Shown: positions 22,260-36,814, numbered from the stretch's first letter. The stretch is DNA of 64,000 nucleotides from Pegea sp. RAD2-039 (GCA_034620365.1 JAQGEQ010000284.1:1-64000), one strand, 5' to 3'. Notes: generated by a model from the sequence alone, not told the origin. Made by a program: numbers and translations.

Positions 22260-24035
22260 TTAAAATCACAATTCACAAATTGAGATTTTTATATTAGTTC
22301 AATAAAAATGTAGTCTATGGAAAAACTATTTTTAGAATTAATCAACTTTAGAAATAAATAATAAAACAAAACTCTCAAAGATATTATATGTCTAAAAAAT
22401 CGAAATAAAAGAAGTTCAATTGTTTCTTTTGAAAATTAAATTAGGTTTTGCATGAACACTACTACTAAAATTACCAAGATATTAGTATTTTAATGTAACA
22501 GAAGTAAATTTTTAAGCAAATAAGATATTATTATAACCACTGAAGAGTAACTTTTGCAGCTTAATTGAATCACTTTAGTGCGACGAAAAGATTTCTAAAA
22601 TGAAAAAAAATAGATGAATAAACCATGAAAACAATTTAATACTAAAATTGAAGATTTGGTCGATGGTTTCTGCTTTAGTTTTACAAAATTTGCAAATTAT
22701 AATCTTGTAATATTGATATTTTTCCTTGGAAGTTTCTGGTAATTAACGATTGATAAAGTATTTCAAGATTATTTATTTTGATTTTTGTTTCATTATTTAT
22801 TTTTGAATTATATAAAACAACACTCCTTGTCAGTTAGATAATTAAAATGACATCAAATGCAAGTAAAGATCGTTAGACGATCTTGAAAAACATAAAATCT
22901 TATAAATTTAATGTTACATACACTCGATACTTAAAACTGAAAGTAATTAAGGTAATAGCCATAGGTAAGAAGAAAGAAAATAGTTTATTAGATATAATGA
23001 ATGGCGAATTTTCAAACGTTTGATACAAACTTACAGAATATAAAATACAACTAATTACAAAACACAGTTTGAAACGTCTTGCTTTTATTATCATATACTT
23101 AAAATTCTTATAAAATCATAATTACTTTAAAGCAAAACTGTTAAATTAAGATTATTTGGCACAAGAAAACATTTGTTGAATAAAAGTTAGTAAAGAGAAT
23201 TAGTGTAACTGTACAAGCTAACATAATAGTAGTTGATGAATATGTATGACTTTTAAAGTATATTTATGTAAAATAGTTGATTAGTTTTATATACAGTAAA
23301 CATATGGTATCAAAAGTTGTAAAAGTCAATTTCTCTGGTATAAACTCGAAACTACGAAAAAATAATGATTATATCGATGTTTATAATGATTTTTAGAAAC
23401 TATTCTAAAATCTTATATCATTTAAAAGTATATTCTAAGTGAAATATTTTTTTTAAACATGATATTACTAATAAGGCCTACTTCGCCCTAGAACGGCTAG
23501 GTTTTAATTGCTATGAATTATGATGTATAAAACAAACTTTTGGCTCCATCAATCAATCTTTTGTCTGTTGATTGGTAAAAAAGTGACGTTAATCTATGGT
23601 TGAAAATGGACTAAATGTGTTTATAGACAGTACTTCTAGATATAATTGTTAAAAAACAAGTTACTGAATTGACTTATAGTTAAGCCAAAACAAAAAGTTT
23701 AATTTAATTTACATCAAGATCTCGTTTAATATCAGATATGATCTTTACTCAGATATGATCAGATACATCTCTACCAAGGATTTGGATCATTACTAAGAAG
23801 AAATTATAGGAATTGTATCAAAACTAATTGAGGAATTCTGGCGTTCCATTTATCTTTTGTCGACAATCAAAGTAATTAACAATTTTAGATGTAAAATATG
23901 AATTTTAAACTTACAAATTGTAAACTAGGCTGATATGGGAAAATATTTTAAGAGAATCATCAGGTATAGATAATTTTAATTTCAGTAAGACCTTTTACGT
24001 GCAAACCAACAAGATTACTCTAGTGGTAAAAGGCT
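22260..24035. other. AT-rich spacer upstream of kinase (unit 2)
   Basis: No gene or element supported. A 64-codon minus-strand frame at 22900-23094 is interrupted in unit 1, so I do not count it. Sequence up to 22860 is almost the same as 57690-58262 in unit 4, which gives the empty site of the unit 4 LINE at about 22857. Confidence 0.5.
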
Positions 24036-24049
24036 ATCTAATGTAACGT

Positions 24050-24250
24050 ACAAAAGAAGCTTGCATTGCAGGATTTCCTTTTGGTGGATTTTATATTTAT
24101 TTCAGTTAAAGTGGAATTTTGACGAAAACTTTTACCATACTGGTGACAAACAAATTCGTTTTGTCTTACTAGGCTCATAGACATATACAAATGCAGTGAA
24201 TAGAGGTGAATAAAATAGTGTGTCGAGATAAGGAAATTTTTAATGGAAGA
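24050..24250 (-). pseudogene. C2H2 zinc-finger relic (unit 2)
   Basis: Minus-strand frame with LVRQNEFVCHQYGKSFRQ, NSTLTEINIKSTKRKSCNASF: a first finger with its second cysteine changed to Tyr and both zinc histidines lost, then the start of a second finger. Best preserved copy of this relic. Also gives the empty site of the unit 1 SINE (about 24075). Confidence 0.5.
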
Positions 24251-24744
24251 TGTCAATTATAAGCATCAAATAATTAAATATGTTAGGAGATGTTCCAGGT
24301 TTAACTAAGCATCAAAACTTTACGTAGTATGTGTGCAATTCCCAAGAGCGGTATCTCTTGAATTTCAGCGTCTTGATTAGCTTATAGTGATTTATTAAAT
24401 CACTTCTAGAAATATTTTGTTGTTTTCTGAATGTGCCAACTGCAACGAGAAGTATGTTGGTTCTTACTTTCCAGATTTTTCAGATTTTTATTTGTAGATC
24501 CTTGTATATTGATTTCTTCTCAAACTCCTTAATACTTCCGATTAAGTTATTTGTTACTGCAACGGCATTTAGGATCATGTTTTGTTGGTTTTATTTCATT
24601 AAAGTTGACAACAGTTTATCTGGGGCTAACATACTTTTTGCAAAAAACCATAATTGTTTTTTTTTTAATTTTGAACTGATATCAAATTTTTACTATAATT
24701 CTATGTAATTGTTTAGTATTATATGCTTTGAAGACTATTGAAAT

Positions 24745-27185
24745 GAGATATTTGAAACATATTTTTGCTATTTAAAGTCAGATGATAGAGTAATGCCATG
24801 GTTAAGAACCAAAGATATTCGTTAAATAATAACTCAATTGATGGGATATTGGTTTAAAGAATCTGCAGCTGGCTTACGAAAACAAATTAGAAGTTCAGAC
24901 TTTGTGGGTTGGATTCTAAGCTGCCTGTTAATAGACCAGTTTTATACAATGTGTAGTGTTGTTTGCAGCTGTGAAAGATTGTAAGGATGACAAGATAGTA
25001 TCTCAATGTAATCTGAATACACAAACACACTGACATCATCTACTGCTACTAATCTTCTGATGAGATCTTCAATAAAATTAAAACAAAGGGACTCAAAACG
25101 GATCACTGAGCAACACCACTGGTGGTTTGACTAAAAGTGGATACAGATTTTTCTACATGAGTTTGCTTGATTCTACTTGATAGGTAATCTTCAATCCAGT
25201 TTAAGATAAAGCTGTTAATTTCAATTTTTTTAATACAGTAATGAACTTGTTGTGTGGCACAGAATCAGACGCTTTAGCAAAATTGAGATATATGAAGTCA
25301 GAAGAAGTATTACTTTCACAACGGGCTGTGAGCTCATTAAGAAAAGTGAGATGTTGAGTCAGGAAAAATCTCTGTTTCACAAAACCATGCTGGGTATCAG
25401 ATATTAGATAATGCTCCATCAAATGATTGGTCATAGGATTGTGAACGATATGTTGTTCAGTTGTGAAGATAACTGAAGTCAGTGAAACTTGTCTGTGGTG
25501 TCTTGCACCCCGTTTATAAATTGAAGTAATAATAACTTTATTCCAAATTTGTGGAACTCTTCCTCGATTCAGTGTGATTTTGAAGAGTAGTAATAAGGGT
25601 AGTGATAAGGAGGAAGTAGTTTTTCTAAAAAACCAAGCTGGGATCTGACCGGGCGTGTTGGAAACTGATGATTTTTAAGAAGAAATAGCCTTAGATACCT
25701 TAGCGACTATTTATTAAGATATGATTTAGAGACATTTGTAAGAATGTTGAAGTAGGAAATAGAAAGAGTATTGCCATCTTCGGTTATAAAAACGCTATTA
25801 ATCTGAATGTTTAGCAATTCAACTTTATTCTCTGGTTTCATCAAAAGCAGGTTGCTGTTATCGAGTATGGGAGGTATGTGAGATCTCGCCTTAAGATTTT
25901 AATTTATGAAGCTAATTAACGTTTTCTTTTTAGGTGAAAATATGACTACACTTTCTCTTACTAGACAGAAATTAGAAATAGATTTCTTGTAAACTTTACA
26001 AAGACTTTTGTACAGAGATTTGATGGAAGGGTGTGTTTTAGTTTGTCTTTATAAAAGGTTGTTTAAATGTTGTAATCTCCTTAGAAGTTTGGGAAATTTT
26101 GTTTTTTTGTTAACTTCATAAAAAAGTATGAAATTTTTGACTGAATCCTTAACAATGTTAGTAAACCTTAAGTAAATATTATTAATGTCTCCGGAAAAGT
26201 TGAAGACAAAAATCTAGTCAACACATGATAAAAACTTGTTTACATGGTTATAAATTCAACGACAAAAATTCCTTTTGCTCGAAGTCTTAACGATCAAAAA
26301 AAAAGTTTGATGAGCTTGAATTCAACCATGTTGTGATCGCATGTCAGAGCAAAAGGTTCTTCTTAATCAACGTAGATAATATTTTCAGGTTTTGATGTGA
26401 TGAGAAGATCTAAAGTATTACCACTAGCTTGAGTTGGAAAACTAAACATCTGAGTTAGGTAATTGGCATCGAGGAGCTTACAGAGGTATGACTTAGAGTT
26501 CCTCAATTAGTATTGTCGCTATCCAAGTTAAACTATATTTGCTTAAATGCTAAACTAGGGTTATTCCAATCAATTTTACTAAAATTAAAATCACCTAGAA
26601 TATATAACTCAGTACACACAACACTCTTCAGCGACTTCAATAAAGCCTTAACAGTGACCCATCATTAGGTTTAGAGGGTGGTATGTAGGTAATAATAAAA
26701 GAAGAAAATTTGTTCTTTGAGTAATGCTAATCGAAAGCGATACTCTCAAACCTGGCCAATACATGACATCGTTCTTAGTTTTAGAGATCATGTGTGCATG
26801 TGATGTTTAGTAAATTACAGAAACACCGCCGCCTCTATCATACAATCTATCACAACGCATAACAATAAAAAGATTACCGTCAACCAGAAAAGAATCAGGA
26901 TAAAACGGTTTCAACCAAGTTTCAGAAATAAAAATAAATGCGAATTCTTTAGAATGCAAAATTGCTTTCAGTTGGAAAATTTGCTTAAAAATCCACCGGG
27001 CGTTGAAGAACATACCTAACGTAATAGAAGAATCATCTTGTTGACGCTTTTGAGATATGACGGTAGGATTCTGTAAACTGAGATATAGGGCTTGAAGGAT
27101 GATACTCAGAATTGTGTGCAGAGACAGTTTAAGAGAAGAAGATGCAGTGATTATTTGCCACTTCCGTTTTTTTAACAAAACTTTT
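24745..27185 (-). mobile_element. Decayed CR1-type LINE ORF2 fragment (unit 2)
   Basis: Same insertion as the unit 1 copy (6585-9195). Its ORF2 start and endonuclease part is still open for 123 codons at 27178-26807 (LKKRKWQIITASSS, FFNARWIFKQIFQL, ISETWLKPFYPDSF, DRGGGVSVIY). A reverse-transcriptase piece with NFAKASDSVPH lies at 25434-25201. It begins after a deletion that removed the LINE-tail fragment and the end of this copy relative to unit 1. Not functional. Confidence 0.85.
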
Positions 27186-27189
27186 ATTT

Positions 27190-29400
27190 TTGAAATATTT
27201 TTTTATCGAATCGAAGTACTTGATGATGCTACTTGCGCGGCGGTCGACATATGCAATTAGCTCACGAAGGCTTGTGTTTGGTCCTATTGAAATTCATCTA
27301 CCTTGTCGTAAATTGAAAGGATGTCAAAGTGTTTGATCGAATCGAAGTACTTTGAAAGGTTGCTTATGAGATGCTCGATAGAAATTGACAACTAAAAAAG
27401 CTTCTGGTTGTTTTTTTTTAAAGATCATTTACTTTCTATGTATTTGGCAACCTGCCCAGGTGCTTGATTGAGCCAAAATACTCAACCTTATTGCTTCCAA
27501 GCCAGTGAACTAATAAAATCTAATAAAGAAAGCTTGTATTATGGTTTGTTAAAACACTCATTTACTTTAACAGATATTAAAACCTGGCAAGGCGTTTGAT
27601 TATGTTCAAAGTACTTGAGAAAGCCAATTTAAGTAATTGTAGAAAGTCAAAATAAATTGTACTTTTTCTAAATCAATTCTGCATCTTCTTAACAGCTTGA
27701 ATTTTTGTTTATTGTCTTCTAAAATATATAGAAAACTTTAATAGAAAAATTACTTTAATATTTCCTATAATCTACTCATATTAAAAGCGAAAACTAATTT
27801 GAAACAAAAGGGGTTTATCTTCCTTAAAAATTACAAAAATATACTGATTGTGAGACATATTACATAAAATTTGTTTTCTTTTTTTGAAGTTCTTTTATTA
27901 CTATTAAAACAAGCAATTCCAAAAATAGTAAACTTTAAGCAAGTCATGTTAAGGAAGAAATAGCTGCATTACAAGTAAATCCAGGAAATGATTTCATCGT
28001 AGACATAAACGAACAATTAATTCTGAAGGATTGCTAAATACAACCTAATTCTTGATCAGAACTCAGTTTACAGCCCTTAAACGTTGATTGAAAAACGCTA
28101 GCAGTAAGTCTCTTTAAGTCAAATATACTTTTAAACCAAAAAACTATGAGATTTTACTTTAATTTAAATTATTTTTATCGAATCAAAGTACTTGATAAAG
28201 CCAGTGGCTAGGCAGTCAACAAAAATAATCGACTCACGAAGGCTTGTGTTTGGTCTTTGTAAAAAGTCATCTGTCATGTTGCAAAATGAAAAGATGTAAG
28301 AGTGTTTGATCATTTAGAGGTACTTTGATAAGTTGCTTATGATTTCAGGCAGACAAAAAACTTTTAATGTGGAATTCTAAATATGGAATATATTGCTGAT
28401 TTGTTAGGTATCAAAACAATAAAATTTTCGTAGTTGTAGAATCTGCAGCTAAAAACTGTTCTTTGGTATAACAAGTTTGGAAAATAATTTGTTTAAGACT
28501 TAATATTAGTTACAGTTACTATTAATATAGTTTACATAAATGTGTGATGATAATAATTTAAAATCTAATTTAAATTTACCAATCTGAAAATTTAGAAAAC
28601 AAAATAATTATTTTCTAGTTGAAGTTATATCATAAATAAGTTAAAACAAAAGTTTACTTACGAAGAAAAGTAGCTGGATAACTGTTAGCTAGTAAAAGTA
28701 TTTAAGTGATGCATATCCAGTTAAAATTCTTTATCTAATAAAACAAAAATTTGTAACTGAATCAAAAGCTTTCTTTTCAGATAGAACGAAAAAAGTTTAA
28801 TTGTAACCTAAGATAGAAACGTTAAGAATTTTCACTATTTGAAACTTGTAAGACTTTTTACAAAATCTGTTTGAAAATATCAAACTCAAGAATCTTTATC
28901 CCAGGCAAAAAAAACTTTAATTTATAAGTCTAAATTTGAAATTTATTGCTGGCTCGTAAGATATCAAAATAGTAAAATTTGACGCTGATGTAACTATGAA
29001 TGAAGAATTTGACAAAACAGCGTCAGGTCGTCTAAGTTACAATAAACAAAAAGTTCTGTAAAAGTGATCTTCATTCTATACTATTACCCTTTTATTTTTA
29101 ATCTTAGATTGTTAATAATCGTTTCGTTTGAACAGAACTTACTTATAATTAGACAAAAAATTGTAATAAACTGAATTAACATTCATTTCTAACTAACTAG
29201 AAACAAACAAGATATGATTTGATGATTAAAATAAAACTTAAACCGCTAAAAAACTATTTCATAATTTGCAAACTATCAAACAACTAAAAAAAATTGAAAA
29301 TATTCATATATGAGCAATTTGAATTTATTCTAAATGTTTTTGAAGAAAATAAACACGACCTCAAAAGCAACTTTATCATGAAAATAAGCATCACAGCAGT
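27190..29400. other. Spacer with recurring AAGTACTTGA motif (unit 2)
   Basis: Counterpart of 9200-11450. It carries the diverged motif copies near 27203, 27335, 27590 and 28175; nothing else is recognised. Confidence 0.4.
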
Positions 29401-29419
29401 CTACTACTAAATTTATTTA

Positions 29420-32197
29420 TTAAAATGGGAAATTTAGACATATGCCAGGTACATATGGTTGATAGCTGACTGTGACTTGATCAATCCTTTCATTCGTTCT
29501 TGCAACTTCTTTCCATTCGTTTGTTACTTCATTGTAACATTCGACAATTTTAACATTTTTTCTTCCAGAAAATCCTCCTGAAAAATACAACAAGCTCAAC
29601 ACAACTTTGCAAATAATTGGAAACGTCTTGAAAATTTTGATTAAAAAGTTTTTTTAATTCTAAAAATAATAAAAGAATTTACCAAAAACATAAATCTTCT
29701 TATTGAAAACAACAGCTTTTGGGCATACTCTTGCGTACTTCATACTTGCTACGAATTCCCAATTATCATTGAGGACATCGTATCTTTCAACAGACTTTAA
29801 ATGTTCTTCTTCATTCTGACCACCAATGGCGTAGATATAGTTACCAAGCGTGACTACACCTTGAATGATTTTAGAATTAGTTATCATCATAAGATCAAAA
29901 GATCATCGTTGAGTCATTAGCAAGTACCTGGTTCCCATCGAGTAGTCAACATCGATTTTACAGAACTCCATTCGTCCTTGTGTGTATCATAGCTATTCAC
30001 ACAATCAACTGAACGGCCGAGCTCGTAACCACCGACAACATACAACATCCGGTTGAAGACAGCACAATTGAACAAACAACGACGTGTATTTAGTGATGCT
30101 TTTTTTGTCCATTCATCAGTAATCGGATGGTATCTGGTAATAACATAATAGTTTTTGAAAAATGAAGTTTTGGTTCAATTGTCATTTCATCACTTACTTC
30201 ATCAATCTTTTACCATCATCAAAAGTTTCAACAAGATACAATTCATTATGTATTGCTTCCAATCGCGGGTCAAAAAACTCTTGGTTTAAACTTTCGCACG
30301 TCTTCAACTCATTTGAAATTGGGTCATATCTAGAAATGTAGTGATGTCATATTTAGTTTGCAATGATGATGTCATCATTTGCTTGATGTTTCTAACCTTT
30401 CCATATCACCATTCGTCTTTAACATATAAATGAAACCGTTGAGGACAACAGATCTTGAAATACGTGGAAGACACATCTTTGGAAGTTGAAACCAAAAGCC
30501 CGTTTCAGACAATCGAAACTTTACAGTTTTCAATGATTTATCATCAGATCTATCAGATCCACCAATGACGTAGATCACCTGTGACATCAAATGCCAGTCG
30601 TTGAATTTAAAAGTTTGTAATTAATTATTCTTACCTTCCCAATATTAAGTTGTCTTGGCTTACTTTCAATTGGAATGTAAGCTTTAAGGTCTTCGAGAAC
30701 CTTGCTAAGATATTCATAACAAGTATTCCTAATTATTTCACAATTTTCTAATTGCATAGAAATGAATTTTGGTTTTGTCAAATGGCATCGTACCTAGATA
30801 AATCACAACTTTATACTCACAAGTCTACAACTTTACACTTTCTAGATACTTACGTTCTTAATTAGCTTGTTTAAACAACGTTGTCTTGAAGTTAAATCAT
30901 ATTTGATCCAATCTAGAAGAGCATTGAATACTTGGGATTCAGAAATCACATGAAGCTCATCATTAGTTATTATTTTAGAAATTACAGAAGCTGGTTGTAA
31001 TTTGAATTCTTCAGTTTGTGAAATCTGGAAAGTATCATGTGATAAAACAAAAACTTGTTCTTTTTAAATGTTAAAAGAACAAAATCAGTAAAAATAACCA
31101 AGCAAGTAAAAGTTACAAAAATATTTATGTTTGTTGAAGTAGAAACTATCATTCGTTTTGAAAGGCTTAGCCAATAACTTTTCCTATTTATCTTACTTTT
31201 ATAAAGTTTTTTCCAATAAATTTTTCAAATTTAGTTAAAAGCTCCATATATCCATAATCTTCAGCAAATTTTGCCAATTCGAAGCAGTTGGAAATCTCTA
31301 TTTGACTTTCCAAAAAGCTGTAATTGATAAAGCATAGTTACAAAAACTATTAAAAACACTGATTTATGAAACTAGCTTACTTGCTACATATCTTCTCTAA
31401 ACCATTTATTTGATACATGGAATCTGCGATCATGAGTTTCTCAACATTTTTTTCATTAATTCGTATTTATTTTGTATAAATATACTTAAGCAGATCAGAA
31501 AATACTTTTGGCTCTACCCCATATATGGTGACTTCTCTAAAATGTGCTTCTTTAAATTCACCTTAATAAATTCAAATAGTTTTTGTGTTCATATACTCAG
31601 TTATTTTACAACTGAAGTTGAATGTTAAATGTAACTTACCACAAAACATAGCTTCAAAGTAAGGTGAAGCTGCAGCTAATATCCGTTTGTGACAATTGAA
31701 TCTTCTTTCCAAGTTTTCCAATTTCACTGTGATGTTAACATCACAAATATAAGAAGTTTCAGAAGATTCATTTAATTTGAGTTTACGAAGATTGGTACAA
31801 TTATCCACTTCAGAAACTTCATCTCTATAAATATCAAAAGCATATGTTACTTGAGTAACAGAAAGACAAATAATGAATTAGAAGAAACAACTAAGTTAGA
31901 TGAAAATACAAAAAAAGTGAATATTTAAAAACACAAATACTAATATCAATTGATAAGTTGATAAATAAGGAAAGCAATAAAATTCAATTTCTTCTAGTTA
32001 ATTCAGTAACAGTAAAATCACTCTAAAACAGATTAAAAATATGACAAACTTCAGTTTAAACCAACAAAGTTCAAGTTATTGATATCTTTCTTCATGCAAC
32101 ATAAATGAGCCAAGACACAAAGTTCTACTAACCTTTTATCATCTGTAGGGGGCATAGTTAAATCCGAAACAACTTTGCTATTTGATCTTTTTACCAT
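29420..32197 (-). CDS. BTB-BACK-Kelch protein, 11 exons (unit 2)
   Basis: Same gene model as unit 1. Exons: 32197-32133, 31824-31640, 31561-31381, 31317-31197, 31024-30854, 30793-30635, 30578-30397, 30329-30198, 30133-29928, 29859-29683, 29577-29420. All junctions are GT...AG and in phase, giving 578 residues (the last exon is one codon shorter). The most diverged of the three copies: BTB exon 2 ends FCG, exon 6 ends NIGK, exon 8/9 joins to YHP where the others have YDP, and blade 4 reads SVDCVNSYDTHKDEWSS. No stop or frameshift was found, so it is probably functional and free to have shifted substrate preference, since kelch blades contact substrates. Poly(A) signal at 29324. Confidence 0.85.
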
Positions 32198-32259
32198 TTT
32201 GATGCAGTTAAAAAATTTACAAACTCTATACACTGTTGATGTTAAATAAATGAATTAGT

Positions 32260-33990
32260 TTATTTAGACAAACAGCATAAGTTTTAAAACTATCACATAA
32301 ATCAAAATATCAAATAATTAAATTAAGATAGATATTATATTTTAACAACACAAAATCAGTTTTTTCTAAACTTGTGCAAAAAATTTTTTGATGTAATGAT
32401 AATTCTATGGTTCCAACTGGTAACAGTAAACCAGCTAATAGATTTTTTATAAAATTACAGCAATCTATATATATGCATGTAATGCTAGTACACTAAACTA
32501 TATATTCCTATTCATTATATATTTTGATAAGGAATTTGATTACATTACTTTTAGTTTTACTTGTTTCATTCAAAAATCATTATTGAAATTTATGAACTTC
32601 TTCATTTATTTCATACACAACAACTATATCAAACCTACATACTTTTTAAATTTTAATAAAATGTAATAAAAGTTCATTTTGTAAAAATACAACTAACAAA
32701 TAAATTTAATAAATAAGAATGTTAATTTAAAAAAAATTTTTTGAAACTTCTTGATAGATACAACAACTAGGTGAAAGATATTTTAACAATGAATTTTTAT
32801 GAATTGGTTAACAAATGTAGAAGTATATAAAATAATTTAAAATAATATATCAAAGATAGATATTATAATTATATAAAAATAAGACACCATTTATAAAAAA
32901 AAAAGGTTCTAGAAAGAGGTGTTTTCCAACAAACAATTTATGCAATCTAGATAAAGAAATTATTACTAGATATAAAATTTAATATAAAAAGACTATGAAA
33001 TACTATAAAAGGTAAAAAATTATAAAAATTATTCAATCAATTTGCATCATTAAAGTTTGAAATAAAATTTAACAAATAAAAAAATGTTGACTTAAATAAA
33101 TTATAAAAAGTTGATATAAATAACCATGAAATGCTCTATAAACAAATAATTTAGATAAATTATTCAATCAATTTGCATCATAATAATTTCAAGCCAAAAT
33201 ATTTTATAAATAGATAAAATTTTGACTTGAAAGATTTATAACAATTTGATACAAAAACCAAAGATTTGAAAAAGATTAATTATAAATTTTTTCTAAAATT
33301 GTTCACAAAAAAGCAGATAAAATAAAACGACAATAATTTAGTTCAATAAAAGCAAATATAATAACTCTTACAAAAAAAAATAAAAATATATAATGTAGGA
33401 AATTTTTAACAAGAATATACTTTGTCAAATAATTATATACTATAAAATAGTTTAATACAAATAGAAATCTATCCAAATGATAAAAAAGTTTCTATAAATG
33501 TTTAAAATTATAAAAGTAACTAAACGAAATAAGTACTAAAAAAAAACTTTTATTATTAATGAAACTAGAAAAATATGACAGAATTAATTTTTTATCAAAA
33601 ATAATTACCATATATTTATAAAACAGTATTGCTACTATTATATTAACAGTTAGAAACAAATATTATACTTATAATCAAAGCTTTTCGTTCATAATTTTCC
33701 TAAAGAACAAAATTAAATATAAATATTATTGAATGAAAACCTAGTTTATACAAACTTAATCTTAACAGATTACTATTGTCATTTAAACAACAAAAATTTG
33801 TTTAAATATAATTATCAAATATAAATAATAGAAAATAAAAGATTAAAAATATGAAAAAATAAATTCTTGACTTCAAATTAATAATCTCAATAGTGTTATG
33901 AAGATATTTAAAAAAAAATCTTGCATACATTTCTATTATAACTTAAAAGGCGGCTGTTAACTGCATTGGTAAACAATGATGCAAAACTCA
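32260..33990. other. Very AT-rich spacer (unit 2)
   Basis: Equivalent of 14290-16035. It contains the ~135 bp imperfect tandem duplication near 33000-33260. No gene seen. Confidence 0.5.
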
Positions 33991-34629
33991 ACTGTCACCA
34001 TGAAGATAGAAGTAAAAGAATGCAGAGTACAGAAACTTATTTTTCAAACATATTTACCTATGCAGTATACAATCTACTGTTCATACGTAATGCGATTACC
34101 ATAAAAATAAGCTAGCTAAGTCAACTATAAAAAGCATGCTTGCAGTAATCTATTGAAATATTAAGTAAAATATATTTCTTAACATTTAGTTCTTAAATAG
34201 ATTCAAATAAAAAAATACACAACTCTTACAGCAAACATTAAATAATATGACTGCGGAAACATAGTACAAAGGTATTAAGGATCACAGCTTGACATTAATG
34301 TTGAAAACATGGGAAAAACAGGAACAGCCGATAGATGAGTAAACGGCCGTTGAAGTAATAATTTATATGTTAGGTAACAGTTATTATGTAACCGTTTACC
34401 AAAACCGTAAACAAAAGTAAATAATTTTGTAGAAAATTAAATATTTCAAATCCTTTTACATAGTGCTTTCCATATAATTGTAAAATTATTATATAAATTA
34501 GATAAGCTAAACTATTTTTCTTTCTTTTCTTACAAAACCTCACCAGGCTTCTGATAAAAATTTATTCTGAACTTAAAAATTAAATATATTTGCTTTTGTA
34601 ATCACAATTATTCAGTTTAAAAAGCTTTC

Positions 34630-34960
34630 AAGATGGTTGAGATGTAATATTGTTCATTCCCTTTGGACCAGTTTCATTTAGCAGTATAATGTGTTGATTA
34701 AGTGTATACCATTGCTACAGTTGTTAAGGATTATAGTCACTGGTGGAGACAGGACAATAGCTGATCAATGGAGGCTCATTGAGAAAGGAATTGCTTTTGG
34801 TAGCGACCTTCTGAAAGCTTTCATTGAACATTTTGGCATTTTTAAGATGGATGAAATACGGATCACAAGAACACAGTGAGATGTTGAATAACTTGCTTTT
34901 GAGAGTTTTTCCAACAGGATAACTCAGGTGTTAAAATCCATTCTTGGCTCGTCCATTGAA
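34630..34960 (+). pseudogene. Coding-like relic of unknown family (unit 2)
   Basis: Open for 62 codons (34691-34879: LLRIIVTGGDRTIADQW, RLIEKGIAFGSDLLKAF, FKMDEIRITRTQ). The first stop seen in unit 1 is absent here. Still too short and unmatched to call a gene. Confidence 0.35.
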
Positions 34961-35493
34961 TATCCATTATTTCTTTTAAAATTATCTTAAAAAGATATCA
35001 TTTGATAATTTGTCCTCACAAGTAAAGTTAAACACCTATAGTTTCTTCTTTTCCTGTCTAATTTTGTTATATTGTGTTTGTAATATGTTAATTTACAGTT
35101 TTATTATTCATTCTGATTATTTATATATTATATTTAGATGTTGATACTTATGATTTTTTCATAATCTGTTTGCTCATAATACTTAGTTTTTCGGACTTTC
35201 CCACTGCTAGAATAGTCTTAGCAACCGAAACATATCTTACCTACCTCAAGCCGATGTTTTTACTATTGAGCTTTTTTTATTCGTGAATATTTAGTCACAA
35301 TATATTCTTTTTAAAACCTTCCAAAATTCTGCCTTTTATTGTTGGACTGCATAATTTGGTTTTAACAGATTCAAATAGATTTCAATTAGTTTAATGTGGT
35401 ATCCTTAGTTCTAATTGTTTTAATTGTAAGTTTTCTTGCTAGGACTAAATTGATGTTTAAGTTGAAATTATTCTTTTTATAAACTTTATCCAG

Positions 35494-35806
35494 AATGCAT
35501 AATGAGATGGTGTCTAAGCGCAGTTTAATGTGCTGTTACTACTCACGAAAAGTAATTGCTTTTGTCTATAATCAATGTGGAAAGTCTTTTGGGCTATCAT
35601 GTATTCTCACAAGACACAAACGAATCCACACAGGCGAGAACTTGTTTCATTGCAAGTTTTGCTCAACATCATTTCCGAATGCATCTAATTTAAATAAACA
35701 CGAAGTCATCAACCACACCAGAAGCTTCCCTTTTAACTGCAGCGTTTGTGAAAAAGGTTTTATGTATCCTTTTTCTTTAAAAATTCATCTGAGAATTCAC
35801 AGGTAA
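35494..35806 (+). CDS. C2H2 zinc-finger protein, final exon (unit 2)
   Basis: 103 residues from the ATG at 35495. As in unit 1, finger 1 reads FVYNQCGKSF with Tyr replacing the first zinc cysteine, so only fingers 2 (FHCKFCSTSF...) and 3 (CSVCEKGF...HLRIH) should bind zinc. It keeps a normal KSF in finger 1 where unit 1 has KYF. Acceptor TTTATCCAG just before. The candidate upstream exon 34000-34064 (MKIEVKECRVQ) joins in phase. Poly(A) signal at 35871. Confidence 0.7.
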
Positions 35807-36224
35807 TTCTATCAAACTTTCATTTGTTTGATTTTTTATTTTTTTGTTAAAGTTGTTTATTTGTTGTTTTAATAAAAGTTTCATTTACTCGATACGTTGT
35901 GATGTTAATTTGAATATATGAAAAGTTTTTAGTTAAATGAATTGTAATTAATAAAACCAAATGATCAATAAACAAATAGTTTTAAATAGTTAAATTAATT
36001 CTCAATTGAATCATTTAGTTACTTGTTAAACAGTCCTTTTAAGAAACTTACTTTTATCGCAACTTTCTATGTCAATAAGATCATTTTCAATTATCTTTAA
36101 TATTTTCTTGCTAGACATTCTATCTGATGTTATAAGGATCTCGGATTATAAATCAATTGGAATTTTTGTTTATAATTGACAAATGTTCATTTTTGAACTT
36201 TCTTTAAACTGTCTTAGCTAAAAG

Positions 36225-36800
36225 AGCTATCTATAGACCCAAATATCAGTAGATGATGTTAGTTTGTTTGTATATGCAGATGAAATTCAGCTATTAGTTT
36301 ATTTGTATATTCAAATGATGATGACTCCTTATATAAATCTTATCATCGGGATAGCTTCCAGCAGTTCAATATTATTTACACATCATCCGGTTTATTGACA
36401 AGATAAAGTATAGGAGTGTTTAATAAACATCTCTTTATTTTAAGTGACAGGACGAAGCTTTCGTCAAATGTATCTCAATCGTGGTTCCCACTTTATATCA
36501 AACTCACCACCTCTCTTTCCTCTCGTAGAAGATTAATGGATCTCATTGAAAACACATTTTCCTGAGCCAAAAGAGTCTCTGCGCTCTCTACAATTAAATT
36601 AAATTATAAGATCATGAAAATCTATTAAAAGTTTTTAATACTTTGGATTAGACTTACTTTGATGTCTCTACTCAAAACAACCTCAGAACTAAGTTTCTTC
36701 TACTTCATATAATGCAATTTTTTAAAGATCATTTTTGTGTCTCTGACGAACTAAAGAACTGTGGGTGATAAGAAACAGTTCTACCAAACATTTGTATACT
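36225..36800 (+). pseudogene. Reverse-transcriptase-like relic (unit 2)
   Basis: Copy of 18290-18875; reads VDDVSLFVYADEIQLL, closer to the LINE motif than the unit 1 copy, then breaks up. Confidence 0.4.
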
Positions 36801-36814
36801 GAATAAAAAAAAAA

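Noticed and set aside
22900-23094. 64-codon minus-strand frame repeated at 40760-40954
   Set aside because: The matching stretch in unit 1 (about 3590-3780) has a stop, differences are not codon-biased, and no motif is visible; most likely a chance frame kept by recent duplication.
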